Source of the DNA: Mycobacterium sp. D16Q13 | GTDB lineage: Bacteria > Actinomycetota > Actinomycetes > Mycobacteriales > Mycobacteriaceae | Direction: 5' to 3' | DNA length: 64,000 nucleotides | Assembly (NCBI RefSeq): GCF_002013375.1 | Contig: NZ_MAEW01000002.1 | Location: forward strand, 19,005-83,004 | Part shown: in pieces, positions 17,855-27,045 of the stretch | Layout of the letters: each line of letters starts with the position of its first letter | How positions within the stretch are numbered: the first letter of the stretch is position 1 | Position numbers and translations under genes: made by a program | Notes under the pieces: generated by a model | Database searches by the model: none | What the model was told of the DNA's origin: nothing | What the model saw: the letters and a program-made list of their open reading frames with translations, nothing else

Positions 17855-18942
17855 AGCCCGGTCCGATCACGCAGACGCTGTTTGATCGCGGCGAAGAGTG
17901 TTGGGGTTGATCGCCTGACTAGCCGATCAATGCCGTCGTTGACGATTCCCGGATGCTCCAGCTGCACCAGATGTCCCGATTCGCGCACCAGGATCAGCTC
18001 ATCGAGTCCACGTGTCCCCAATTGCGCTGCCATGGACTCCGATTGGACCTGCGGGGTCAGCATGTCCGTATCGCCGCACACCACCAGACTGGGCAGCGGC
18101 GCGATGGTTGGCAGCGCCGCGGTCTCATCGTGCTCCTCCAGTGCCCGCAGAAAATCCACGATGGTTGTGACGGGTGTCTGATGGATCATCCGCTCGCTGA
18201 ACTTCACCAGCGTAGGGCTCACCCGCTGGCCGCCATACGAGGCGGCCTGCAGCACCGGACCAACGAGTGACTTGACCGCGCCGCGGCCGTGGTGGGCGGG
18301 ACGCGGCGCGTAATGAACGGCCGTCCGCAGGACACGCAGTGCCGGATTGCGCAACCCCTCGCCAATCGCCGTGTGCGAAAGACCTTCGGCCGCACTGGCG
18401 ATCAACCCGACACCGACAATTCTGCGGCCATACTGCCCGGGATGGCGACCGGCGTGCGCGAGGATAGTCATGCCGCCCATCGAATGCCCCACCAGAACCG
18501 CATTGCCCCGGGGCACCAACACCCGCAGCACCGTTTCGAGGTCATCGCCGAGCTGTCTGATGGTGCACGACTTCGGGGCAGGAAGACCCGAACGCCCATG
18601 TCCGCGTTGGTCATAGAAAACCATCCGAACCTGGTCGCCCCAGCGGTCGGCGAGCTCGCGGCGCTGGAAATGAAAGGACGCCATCTGCAGACAGAATCCG
18701 TGTACGAACACGACGGTCAGTGGCGCATTCGACGGGCCTACCTCGCGAACCGCGAGCGGCACACCGTCATCGGTCATCACGATGCTGCCGCGATCGGTCT
18801 CCAACAGGTCGAAGTCCTCATCGCGGTAGGGATCGTCGAACCTGCGCCGACCGATCGAGCGCGCGGTGCCCACACCGGCCACCGTGACCACGGCACCGAG
18901 CCCTGCCACGCCGGCCAGCCAGGCGTTCGACTTACTGCTCAA
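17851..18942 (-). CDS. alpha/beta hydrolase with N-terminal membrane anchor
   Basis: 363 residues from TTG 18942, which overlaps the alr stop by 11 bases; no better start exists upstream without entering alr much further. An N-terminal hydrophobic helix ([19 protein letters not shown]) ends in basic residues, so it is a signal anchor. The hydrolase fold follows, with the oxyanion motif FVHGF, the nucleophile serine in GHSMGG, the acid in [10 protein letters not shown] and the histidine in ESGHLVQLE. Substrate unknown; esterase or lipase activity at the membrane is likely. The gene is tightly packed between alr and tsaE. Confidence 0.85.
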   Translation of the reverse strand: MSSKSNAWLAGVAGLGAVVTVAGVGTARSIGRRRFDDPYRDEDFDLLETDRGSIVMTDDGVPLAVREVGPSNAPLTVVFVHGFCLQMASFHFQRRELADRWGDQVRMVFYDQRGHGRSGLPAPKSCTIRQLGDDLETVLRVLVPRGNAVLVGHSMGGMTILAHAGRHPGQYGRRIVGVGLIASAAEGLSHTAIGEGLRNPALRVLRTAVHYAPRPAHHGRGAVKSLVGPVLQAASYGGQRVSPTLVKFSERMIHQTPVTTIVDFLRALEEHDETAALPTIAPLPSLVVCGDTDMLTPQVQSESMAAQLGTRGLDELILVRESGHLVQLEHPGIVNDGIDRLVRRSTPTLFAAIKQRLRDRTGL

Positions 18943-20146
18943 CGGACCTGGAATCCCGGTAGGTCCGCACGACCCTGCCCCGCGGGCAGGTGACCACCTC
19001 GTAGGCGATGGTGTCGAGCAGCTGCGCCCAGTCCTGCGCGGTCGGCTCTCCGTCCACGCCCGGCCCGAAAAGTGTTGCGACATCGCCCGACTTCACCCCG
19101 GCCTCGTTGTCGCCCAGATCAACCACGAACTGGTCCATACAGACGCGTCCGATGTTGGGGTAGCGGCGCCCACCGATGGCCACCTCGAAGCGGTTGCCCA
19201 GTCCGCGGATCACTCCGTCGGCGTACCCGATGCCGACGAGCGCCGCGTTGGTGTCATGCGGAGCCGTCCATACGTGCCCGTAGGACACGCCCTCACCGGC
19301 CCGCACCGGCTTCACCGACGACACCGCACAGGTCAGGGACATCGCCGGGATCAAGCCAAACGACTCGTCACCCGGGCCGGATGTCGCCGACTGCGCGGCT
19401 CTCGGCATCGGGCTGATGCCGTACAGCGCGATACCCGCGCGCACCATGTCATATCGGGCATCGGGCCGGGTCAACATGGCCGCCGAATTCGACAGGTGCG
19501 CCACCTCGTAACGCAATCCTAGACCACGCGCCAATTCGAGTGCCTCGTTGAACCGGCCGATCTGCGTGTCGATGGTGGGATTACCGGGCTGATCGGCATA
19601 TGCGAAATGAGACATGATGCCGCGCAATCGGACTGACTGCTCGGCCTGCGCCTTCGCCACGGCCTCGAAGAGGTCGCGGGTGTACTCGGCCGGTACCCCA
19701 TTGCGATTGAGTCCGGTATCCACCTTGACGGTCGTGATGGCCTGACGCCCGGTCGTTCGGGCGGCCTCGAGCAGCTCATCGAGCTGCTCGAGAGAGGACA
19801 CCGCGACCTCGACATCAGCCGCCAGAGCGGCGGCGTAGTCGGCGCCCGGCGCATGCAGCCAGGCAAGCAGTGGCGCGTCGATCCCGCCCGCGCGCACCCG
19901 CAGCGCCTCGCTGATGGTGGCGACACCCAGCTCGTCGGCTCCGGCGGCGAGTGCGGCACGGGCCACCTGCACCGCTCCGTGCCCATACCCATCGGCCTTG
20001 ACGACCACCATGAGCCGCGCCGGACCGGCGTACTCGCGCAGCAACCGAACGTTGTGCGCGATGGCGCCGAGGTCGATGACGGCCTGGGCCGTGGTCTCCC
20101 CCCTGTTCGGCGGGAGACCGGCTGCTGTCTGCGGAATTTTTGTCAC
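18932..20146 (-). CDS. alr: alanine racemase
   Basis: 404 residues from a GTG start. PLP enzyme that makes D-alanine for peptidoglycan and is the target of D-cycloserine. The PLP lysine is in [11 protein letters not shown] (about residue 48). [19 protein letters not shown] with the second catalytic tyrosine, and [12 protein letters not shown] are the usual Alr blocks. First gene of the compact run that continues with the hydrolase and tsaE. Confidence 0.97.
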   Translation of the reverse strand: MTKIPQTAAGLPPNRGETTAQAVIDLGAIAHNVRLLREYAGPARLMVVVKADGYGHGAVQVARAALAAGADELGVATISEALRVRAGGIDAPLLAWLHAPGADYAAALAADVEVAVSSLEQLDELLEAARTTGRQAITTVKVDTGLNRNGVPAEYTRDLFEAVAKAQAEQSVRLRGIMSHFAYADQPGNPTIDTQIGRFNEALELARGLGLRYEVAHLSNSAAMLTRPDARYDMVRAGIALYGISPMPRAAQSATSGPGDESFGLIPAMSLTCAVSSVKPVRAGEGVSYGHVWTAPHDTNAALVGIGYADGVIRGLGNRFEVAIGGRRYPNIGRVCMDQFVVDLGDNEAGVKSGDVATLFGPGVDGEPTAQDWAQLLDTIAYEVVTCPRGRVVRTYRDSRSVEQ

Positions 20147-20170
20147 CGCCCCTATTGTCCCATCACCCCG

Positions 20171-21601
20171 CTAGTGCGCGAACGGCTGCACCGCGTCGAA
20201 GTGCCCGTTCGGTTTCAGCTCGTCAAGCCCCTTCAGCACGGTGACCAGGTCGTCGCGCAGTGCCCGGGCAAGGTCACCCGAGAAGCCCTCGCGCACCACC
20301 ACCCGCAGCACCGCGATATCGGTGACGTCCTCGGGCATGGTGTAGGCCGGCACCTGCCAGCCGAAGGCCCGCAGCGAATGCGAGATATCGAACTCGGTGT
20401 ACGGGCGCTCGCCCTTGAGCCGGAACGACACCACGGGGATCGCCGAGCCGTCGGTGATCACCTCGAAGTGCTCACTCTTGCTCAGCTCATCACCGAACCA
20501 GCGGGCAGTCTCGGACAAGCAGCGCATCACCTGTGCGTATCCGGCCCGGCCGAGTCGCAGGAAGTTGTAGTACTGCCCCACCACCTGATTACCCGGCCGG
20601 GAGAAGTTCAGGGTGAACGTCGGCATGTCACCACCGAGGTAGTTGACCCGGAACACCAGCTCTTCGGGCAGGTGTTCCTTGCTGCGCCACACCACGAAAC
20701 CGATTCCGGGATAGGTCAGGCCGTACTTGTGCCCGCTGACGTTGATCGACACCACCCGGGGCAGCCGGAAGTCCCAGTGCACTTCAGGGTGCAGGAACGG
20801 CACCACGAAACCACCGCTGGCGGCATCGACGTGCACCGGCACATCGGGCTTGCCGGGCGTGGCCGCCAATGTGTCCAGGGCCGCGCAGATCTCGGCGATG
20901 GGCTCCAGCTCACCGGTAAAGGTGGTGCCGAGGATGCCCACCACCCCGATGGTGTCGTCGTCCACCGCACCGAGCACTTGCTCGGGCGTGATGACGTACC
21001 GGTCCTTCGCCATCGGCAGGTATCGCGGCTCGACATCGAAGTACCGGCAGAACTTCTCCCACACCACCTGCACGTTGGAACCCATCACCAGGTTCGGCGT
21101 GCGTCCCTTCCAGCCGTTCCCGTCGGCGCCGCCCACCTTGGCGCGCCAGCGCCACTTGAGCGCCAGCCCGGCGAGCATCACCGCCTCACTCGACCCAATC
21201 GTCGACACCCCAACCGCCGACGACGGATCCTCGGCCGACAGGTCATCGGCGTGGAACAGATCGGCCACCATGGCCACACATCGCGACTCGATCGCGGCAG
21301 TCGCCGGATACTCGTCCTTGTCGATCATGTTCTTGTCGAATGTCTCGGCCATCAGCTTCTCGGCCTCGGGATCCATCCACGTCGTCACGAAGGTGGCCAG
21401 GTTCAGCCGGGAACTGCCATCGAGCATCAGCTCGTCGTGAATGAACCGATAAGCGGCCTGCGGGTCCATTGGCTCGTCGGGGAGGCGCAGCGCCGGGATC
21501 GGAGCCGTCGACAACCGGCCGGTATAGGCGGGGCTGAAGGACGAGGCGTTGATCTTGCCGGCGTGGGCCGAGAGGCTGAACTGATCGCGGGGATTCGACA
21601 T
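20171..21601 (-). CDS. gadB: glutamate decarboxylase
   Basis: 476 residues, group II PLP decarboxylase. The PLP lysine is in NVSGHKYGLTYPG. HVDAASGGFVVPF carries the aspartate that pairs with the PLP ring nitrogen, and the N-terminal region (RLPDEPMDPQAAYRFIHDEL) matches GadB. It converts glutamate to GABA and CO2, consuming a proton. No GABA antiporter gene is nearby, so a GABA-shunt role is as likely as acid resistance. Sits between nnr and alr. Confidence 0.95.
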   Translation of the reverse strand: MSNPRDQFSLSAHAGKINASSFSPAYTGRLSTAPIPALRLPDEPMDPQAAYRFIHDELMLDGSSRLNLATFVTTWMDPEAEKLMAETFDKNMIDKDEYPATAAIESRCVAMVADLFHADDLSAEDPSSAVGVSTIGSSEAVMLAGLALKWRWRAKVGGADGNGWKGRTPNLVMGSNVQVVWEKFCRYFDVEPRYLPMAKDRYVITPEQVLGAVDDDTIGVVGILGTTFTGELEPIAEICAALDTLAATPGKPDVPVHVDAASGGFVVPFLHPEVHWDFRLPRVVSINVSGHKYGLTYPGIGFVVWRSKEHLPEELVFRVNYLGGDMPTFTLNFSRPGNQVVGQYYNFLRLGRAGYAQVMRCLSETARWFGDELSKSEHFEVITDGSAIPVVSFRLKGERPYTEFDISHSLRAFGWQVPAYTMPEDVTDIAVLRVVVREGFSGDLARALRDDLVTVLKGLDELKPNGHFDAVQPFAH

Positions 21602-21611
21602 AAGCCGATTC

Positions 21612-23045
21612 TCACCCTATTTCGGCGATCGCCCACCGCAGATGTCCAAGAAGACGGGAAGCCGAGATAGGGGCCGTGCCCGGACCCGGATCCGCCGCAG
21701 CGGCGGCAGCCGCTCGAGCATGCACGTAGGCACCCATCGCGGCGGCCTTGTCCGCCGGTACTCCAGCGGCAAGCAGGGCACCGATCACACCCGAGAGCAC
21801 GTCACCCGAACCCGCCGTCGCGGCCCACGATCCGTACGACCGATTTACGTACGCAGTCCCGTCCGGCTGCGCGATGACGGTCACGTTCCCCTTGAGAAGC
21901 ACCGTGGCGCCCAGTTTCACCGCCAGCGACCGCGCCGCGCCGATTCGGTCGGGGCCGGGCAGCACACCTGCGAGCCTGCGGTATTCACCGGCGTGTGGGG
22001 TCAGGATCGTGGCCGCCTCGCGCGATGCCACCAGATCCGCCAGCTCGGGGTGCTCGGCGAGGATCGTCAGGGCGTCGGCGTCGACGAGTACGGGCAAGCC
22101 GCCCGACAGCACCCGCCGCAATGTTCGCGTCTGGCGCTCGCCGGTTCCGTATCCGGGACCGATCACCCAGGCCTGTACCCGACCGGCCGCCTCTTCCGTC
22201 TGGGTGGCAATCACCTCCGGCCAATGCGAAACCACCTCGGCAGCAGCAGATCCGGCATATCGGACCATCCCGGCCGTCGCGGCGACGGCGGCACCCGTGC
22301 ACAAGATGGCCGCCCCGGGGTAGGTATGTGATCCCGCCAGCACCCCCGTGACGCCCTGTGTGTACTTGTCGTCGGCCGGTCCGGGTACCGGCCACGCGAC
22401 CGACACATCCTCGGCATCGAGTTCCCGGATCACCGTCGCGGGCAGATCGAGCCCGATGTCGATCAACCGCACGACACCACAATCACCCAGGGCATGAACG
22501 GGTTTATAGCCACCGAACGTCACGGTGACCGCGGCACGGAAGGCCGGGCCGTCCACCATCCCGGTGTGCACGTCGACGCCGCTGGGTATGTCCACCGCGA
22601 TCACCGGAATGCCCTCGGCGTTGGCCTGCTCGGCGATCTCGGCGGCGCCCGGCCGCAGCGGACCGGTTCCCGAGATTCCCACCACACCGTCGACAATCAG
22701 ATCGGTCTCGCCGGGTACCGCGGACACCACCCGGCCGCCGGCCTTGCGGAAGGCGGTCAGGCCGGCGTGATGGGCCCGGTCCGGATTCAGCAGCACCGCA
22801 CTAGCGGCGACGCCACGCCGACGCAGGAAGGTCAACGCCCACAAGGCATCTCCTCCATTGTCGCCGGAACCCACGATCGCGCACACACGTCGCCCGGCTA
22901 CCACTCCGGCCCGGCGTGACAGCTCGTCCGCGACGACCGTGGCCAGTCCATACGCCGCGCGCCGCATCAAAGCTCCCTCGGGCAGCGCCGCCAACAGCGG
23001 CGCCTCGGCCTCCCGAATCTGCTCGGCGCTGTAGTAGTGCCTCAT
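21612..23045 (-). CDS. nnr: bifunctional NAD(P)H-hydrate epimerase / ADP-dependent NAD(P)H-hydrate dehydratase
   Basis: 477 residues in two domains. The N-terminal YjeF_N part (1-215) has VGSGDNGGDALWALTFL and VVGISGTGPL and epimerises damaged NAD(P)H hydrates. The C-terminal ribokinase-like part (about 225-477) has VIGPGYGTG, LTPHAGEYRRL, and the catalytic GSGDVLSGVIGALLA, and dehydrates them. Metabolite repair, cytosolic. The start overlaps the stop of the hydrolase gene upstream by 4 bases. Confidence 0.93.
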   Translation of the reverse strand: MRHYYSAEQIREAEAPLLAALPEGALMRRAAYGLATVVADELSRRAGVVAGRRVCAIVGSGDNGGDALWALTFLRRRGVAASAVLLNPDRAHHAGLTAFRKAGGRVVSAVPGETDLIVDGVVGISGTGPLRPGAAEIAEQANAEGIPVIAVDIPSGVDVHTGMVDGPAFRAAVTVTFGGYKPVHALGDCGVVRLIDIGLDLPATVIRELDAEDVSVAWPVPGPADDKYTQGVTGVLAGSHTYPGAAILCTGAAVAATAGMVRYAGSAAAEVVSHWPEVIATQTEEAAGRVQAWVIGPGYGTGERQTRTLRRVLSGGLPVLVDADALTILAEHPELADLVASREAATILTPHAGEYRRLAGVLPGPDRIGAARSLAVKLGATVLLKGNVTVIAQPDGTAYVNRSYGSWAATAGSGDVLSGVIGALLAAGVPADKAAAMGAYVHARAAAAAAADPGPGTAPISASRLLGHLRWAIAEIG

Positions 23046-23995
23046 GAACTGTGGGCTCCCCTCGCTCCCCCGTCGATGTCGTCGAGGAACTGGTGGGTGG
23101 CATCGGAAATCCGCTCCGGGAACTCACCGTTGAGTGCATGCGAGGCGTCGCTCCACCGCAGGATGCGCGCGTGCGGCAGCAGCCGCTGCGCCCGGACCGC
23201 GGCCCGCTTGGGGCGGTGCACGATGCTGCGCCCCGCGATCACCGCCAACACCGGCAATCTCAACCCTCGGAGCTGCTCGTCGGTAAACGGGCGCGGCGCG
23301 GGGAGATACATCGCGAAATCTCGCATGCCGGAGGAAATCAGCGCGGCCTCGGGCATCGAATCGTCGACCGGTACGCCGCCAGAAATCCAGCTCAACAAGC
23401 GATTTCGGAGCCACTGCGGCATACCGGGGACAACTGCGCCGAGGGATACCACAAGCATCTTCCAGGTGACCGGCGCGAACGTCATCGCTGGATCCAGCAG
23501 AGTCAGCGAAGCGAGCCGGTTCGGGTATCGGACTGCGTGATTGACGGCATGCCAACCACCAATGGACAGGCCGAGCATGTGTACGCGGTCGAGCTCAAGT
23601 CCGGCGAGCGCTTCCTCCAGCCAAGCAGCCTGATCCTCGGCACCGGTGATCGCCTTGTCTTGCACGCTCATACCGGCCTCCCCAAGCAGATCCAGGGTAT
23701 AGACGGTACGCCGCGTGATCAGCGATGCCAGGTTGGCGCGCCACATGGGGGTGGAGGCGTTCCGGCCGGGAAGCAACACCAGCGGAGTCCCCGGCACCGA
23801 CCCAAATCTGTACGCCCGCACAGTCCCAAGCCGAGTGTCAATGTCGGCACCGGACATCACGGCGGGCAGGTCATCCATTCCGCGCAGATATGCCCGCACG
23901 AACCTCTCGAACGCCGCTTCATCGGTGAAATGCCCGACCTTCTCAGGGGCCCAATGCCTTCCGACGCGATGCACAGGTACCGCAACGGAATTCAT
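23042..23995 (-). CDS. alpha/beta hydrolase
   Basis: 317 residues with no signal peptide. Oxyanion loop VLLPGRNAS, nucleophile serine in LGLSIGGWHAVNH, acid probably in VIAGRSIVHRPKRA or just after, and catalytic histidine in DASHALNGEFP. The fold is that of serine hydrolases and resembles carboxylesterases such as those often found next to nnr in mycobacteria. Overlap of 4 bases with nnr indicates one transcript, and glmS lies 22 bases upstream and could belong to it too. Substrate unknown. Confidence 0.85.
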   Translation of the reverse strand: MNSVAVPVHRVGRHWAPEKVGHFTDEAAFERFVRAYLRGMDDLPAVMSGADIDTRLGTVRAYRFGSVPGTPLVLLPGRNASTPMWRANLASLITRRTVYTLDLLGEAGMSVQDKAITGAEDQAAWLEEALAGLELDRVHMLGLSIGGWHAVNHAVRYPNRLASLTLLDPAMTFAPVTWKMLVVSLGAVVPGMPQWLRNRLLSWISGGVPVDDSMPEAALISSGMRDFAMYLPAPRPFTDEQLRGLRLPVLAVIAGRSIVHRPKRAAVRAQRLLPHARILRWSDASHALNGEFPERISDATHQFLDDIDGGARGAHSS

Positions 23996-24016
23996 GCAGA
24001 CGGCCTACGGCTGTCG

Positions 24017-25882
24017 CTATTCGACGGTTACCGACTTGGCCAGGTTTCGCGGCTTGTCCACGTCATACCCGCGGGCCTGCGCGACCGCCGCGGCGAATAC
24101 CTGCATGGGAATCGTGGACAGCAGCGGTTGGTACAACGTCGACACCGCCGGAATCTCGATGAGATGATCCGCGTACGGCCGAATCGTCTCATCGCCCTCT
24201 TCGGCGATGACGATCGTCCGCGCGCCGCGGGCCTGAATCTCACGAATGTTGCTGAGCAGCTTCGAATGCAATAGCCCCATGCCCTTGGGCGACGGCATCA
24301 CCACGATGACCGGAAGTCCCTCTTCGATCAGCGCGATCGGCCCGTGCTTGAGCTCTCCGGCCGCGAAACCCTCGGCATGCATGTACGCCAGTTCCTTGAG
24401 CTTGAGCGCACCTTCGAGTGCCACCGGATACCCCACATGGCGCCCCAGGAACAGGATGCTGGAGGACTGCGCGTACTGCCGCGCGAGCTCGGCGACCGGA
24501 TCCATCGCGTCGATAACGCGCTGGATCAATTCCGGCATGGCCTCGAGCTCGTGGTACTCGCGCGCCACCTCGTCTGGGTACTTGGTCCCGCGCGCCTGCG
24601 CCAAGGCAAGGCCCACAATGTAATTGGCGGTCACCTGCGCAAGGAACGTCTTTGTCGCGGCGACACCGATCTCCGGCCCGGCCCGCGTGTACAGCACCGC
24701 GTCGCACTCACGGGGAATCTGCGAACCGTTGGTATTGCAGACGGCCAGCACCTTGGCCTTCTGCTCCTTGGCGTGCCGCACCGCTTCCAGGGTGTCCGCT
24801 GTCTCACCCGACTGCGAAATGGCGACGACCAGGGTGCTGCGATCCAAAACCGGGTCGCGGTAGCGGAATTCGCTCGCGAGCTCGATCTCCACGGGCAGCC
24901 GTGTCCAGTGCTCGATGGCGTATTTGGCCAGCAGACCCGAGTGGAATGCCGTACCGCAGGCCACCACGAACACCTTGTCGATATCACGCAGTTCCTGATC
25001 AGAGAGCCGCTGCTCGTCCAGCACTATCCGGCCGAGGTCGAAGTGCCCCAACAAGGTGTCGGATACCGCCGCCGGCTGCTCGGCGATCTCCTTGAGCATG
25101 AAGTATTCGTAACCGCCTTTCTCGGCGGCCGACAGGTCCCAATCGATCGTGAATACCCGGGCGTTGTGGGCGTCGTCGTTACCCGCGAAGTCGGTGATGC
25201 GGTAGCCGTCGGCGGTGATGACGACAACCTGGTCCTGCCCCAGTTCGACGGCTTCCCGGGTGTATTCGATGAATGCGGCCACATCGGACCCCAGGAACAT
25301 CTCGCCGTCGCCGATGCCGACAACCAGTGGGGTGGACCGGCGTGCGGCCACGATCGTGCCCGGGTCGTCGGCGTGGGAGAAGACGAGGGTGAAATGCCCC
25401 TCCAGCCGTCGCACGACGGCCTGCACCGACGCCACGAAGTCGCCGGCGGTATCTCCGGATTCGTACTGGCGCGCCACTAGATGCACGGCCACCTCGGTGT
25501 CGGTGTCACTGGCGAACTCGACGCCAGCGGCCTCCAGCTCAGCGCGCAGCGCCGGGAAGTTCTCGATGATCCCGTTATGGACGACCGCCACCTTGCTGCT
25601 CGCATCCCGATGCGGGTGAGCGTTGCGGTCGGTGGGAGCACCGTGGGTGGCCCAGCGGGTGTGCCCCATCCCCGTCGTCGCGGCGAAGGACTCGCCGGAT
25701 TCCGCGATCGCGGACTCCAGGTTGGCCAGCCGGCCGGCCTTCCGCTGCACCAGGAGACCGCCGCTGCCGTCGGCCAGTGCAACTCCTGCGGAGTCGTAGC
25801 CCCGGTACTCGAGCCGCCGCAGCGCCTCAAGGACGACACCAAGGGCGTCCCGGTGGCCGACGTACCCGACGATTCCGCACAT
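24017..25882 (-). CDS. glmS: glutamine-fructose-6-phosphate aminotransferase (isomerizing)
   Basis: 621 residues from ATG 25882, chosen because the mature N-terminus must be the catalytic Cys (MCGIVGYVG); GGTGGG lies just upstream. The glutaminase domain (1-240) is followed by two SIS domains, with VVAISQSGETADT binding the sugar phosphate, and the C-terminus reads RNLAKSVTVE. First step of UDP-GlcNAc synthesis for peptidoglycan and linker lipid; glmM of the same pathway is 6 kb away. Confidence 0.98.
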   Translation of the reverse strand: MCGIVGYVGHRDALGVVLEALRRLEYRGYDSAGVALADGSGGLLVQRKAGRLANLESAIAESGESFAATTGMGHTRWATHGAPTDRNAHPHRDASSKVAVVHNGIIENFPALRAELEAAGVEFASDTDTEVAVHLVARQYESGDTAGDFVASVQAVVRRLEGHFTLVFSHADDPGTIVAARRSTPLVVGIGDGEMFLGSDVAAFIEYTREAVELGQDQVVVITADGYRITDFAGNDDAHNARVFTIDWDLSAAEKGGYEYFMLKEIAEQPAAVSDTLLGHFDLGRIVLDEQRLSDQELRDIDKVFVVACGTAFHSGLLAKYAIEHWTRLPVEIELASEFRYRDPVLDRSTLVVAISQSGETADTLEAVRHAKEQKAKVLAVCNTNGSQIPRECDAVLYTRAGPEIGVAATKTFLAQVTANYIVGLALAQARGTKYPDEVAREYHELEAMPELIQRVIDAMDPVAELARQYAQSSSILFLGRHVGYPVALEGALKLKELAYMHAEGFAAGELKHGPIALIEEGLPVIVVMPSPKGMGLLHSKLLSNIREIQARGARTIVIAEEGDETIRPYADHLIEIPAVSTLYQPLLSTIPMQVFAAAVAQARGYDVDKPRNLAKSVTVE

Positions 25883-25935
25883 AGCCCACCAGGGTAGTTC
25901 AGTTCCCGCTGCAGTCCGTAACGGCAACGATCCGC

Positions 25936-25941
25936 TACGGT
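25936..25941 (+). promoter_or_regulatory. -10-like box of a possible leaderless promoter
   Basis: TACGGT is followed by exactly six bases and the ATG start at 25948. There is no ribosome site. Confidence 0.35.
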
Positions 25942-25947
25942 CATGCC

Positions 25948-26814
25948 ATGGCGAGTACCCGCACGCTATTCAAAGCCCTGACCCGCCGCGGTCCGCACAA
26001 GGTTCTGCGCGGCGACCTGGCCTTCGCGGGGGTAACCGGCGTCGTCTACACACCGGATTCCGGCTTCAATCTGCCTGCGGTGGCGTTTGGACACGACTGG
26101 CTGACCGGTACGGACAAGTATCGAGCGACCCTGGAACACCTCGCGTCCTGGGGAATCGTCGCGGCCGCCCCCGATACCGAGAAGGGGTTGATCCCGTCAC
26201 ACCTGAACCTCGCTGCCGACTTGGCCACAACGCTCGAGATTGTGACCCGGGTGCGGCTTGGCGACGGCAAGATCAGCGTGCACCCGACCAAGCTCGCGCT
26301 CGCGGGGCACGGACTGGGCGCCTCGGCGGCGGTCTTCGCGGCGACCCGGTCTCCGGCGCCGGCGGACAAGAAGAATCGGCCCTCGGGGGCTAAGGCCGTC
26401 GTCGCACTATTTCCCAGCCAGACCCAGCCACCCGTGGAGAACAGCGCGGCCGCGCTGGCCATCCCCGGACTGGTGGTGACGAGCACCGAGGACACCCAAT
26501 CGCTGCGCTCGAATGCCCTGGCTCTGTCGCGGGCGTGGCCGGGTGCCGATCTGCGAAATGTCGCCAAGGCGAAATCCGGTGGGCTACCCGAACACAGCTG
26601 GCTGCGTAGGTTTGTCGGGCTCGGCGGGTCGAACCGCGCAACCCAGCGCAACACTCGCGCCCTGCTGACCGGCTATCTGCTGTTCCAGCTGGCGGGCGAC
26701 AAGCGCTACCGGGACTTCGCGGATGCCACGGCGGAGCTACCGAACACCTCGCTGCCCGACGTAGCCGAACTGGAGATCAGCGAGATCGATCGCGTGCAGT
26801 CGCTGCTGCGGTAG
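25948..26814 (+). CDS. Rv3438-like alpha/beta hydrolase fold protein
   Basis: 288 residues, cytosolic by appearance. The pattern resembles dienelactone hydrolase or chlorophyllase-like proteins: VAFGHDWLTGTDKY near residue 47, a nucleophile elbow LAGHGLGASAAV at about 118 where the usual Ser of G-x-S-x-G is replaced by Gly (GHGLG), and IPGLVVTSTEDTQ. The final His would be in PEHSWLRRF. Loss of the elbow serine suggests it may not be a classical esterase. Same position as Rv3438 beside glmS. Its 3' end abuts the convergent small acidic gene. Confidence 0.75.
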   Translation: MASTRTLFKALTRRGPHKVLRGDLAFAGVTGVVYTPDSGFNLPAVAFGHDWLTGTDKYRATLEHLASWGIVAAAPDTEKGLIPSHLNLAADLATTLEIVTRVRLGDGKISVHPTKLALAGHGLGASAAVFAATRSPAPADKKNRPSGAKAVVALFPSQTQPPVENSAAALAIPGLVVTSTEDTQSLRSNALALSRAWPGADLRNVAKAKSGGLPEHSWLRRFVGLGGSNRATQRNTRALLTGYLLFQLAGDKRYRDFADATAELPNTSLPDVAELEISEIDRVQSLLR

Positions 26815-27045
26815 TCAGCGCCTCCACCGCTGCCAGCGGTACAGGTCGTCCTCGTCGAAATCGGACTCGTTCACGTGGACCTGTGTGGGCATCTGAAATT
26901 CATGAGCGGATTTCACGGTTGTCGCGGGCATCTGTGCGCCGGGCAGGATCTCGTCGCGAGCCGCGTCGGCCTCGTCGCGCAGCTGGTCAAGCGTGCTCTC
27001 GAAATCCGAGACGATTCCCGCAAGTGCGTCGGTGATATCGATCAT
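26815..27045 (-). CDS. small acidic protein, last gene of the EspC-like operon
   Basis: 76 residues. N-terminal half is a predicted amphipathic helix (LAGIVSDFESTLDQLRDEADAARDEI, residues 8-33); the second half is polar and ends in an acidic stretch followed by an aromatic basic tail (DEDDLYRWQRWRR). No membrane segment and no recognised domain. The ATG overlaps the upstream stop by 4 bases, so it is made together with the WXG-like protein. A partner or chaperone role for the secreted neighbours is a reasonable guess from position only. Confidence 0.7.
   Translation of the reverse strand: MIDITDALAGIVSDFESTLDQLRDEADAARDEILPGAQMPATTVKSAHEFQMPTQVHVNESDFDEDDLYRWQRWRR

Noticed and set aside
19853..21670. 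605-codon plus-strand open frame
   Set aside because: Antisense to alr and gadB, both with intact catalytic motifs.
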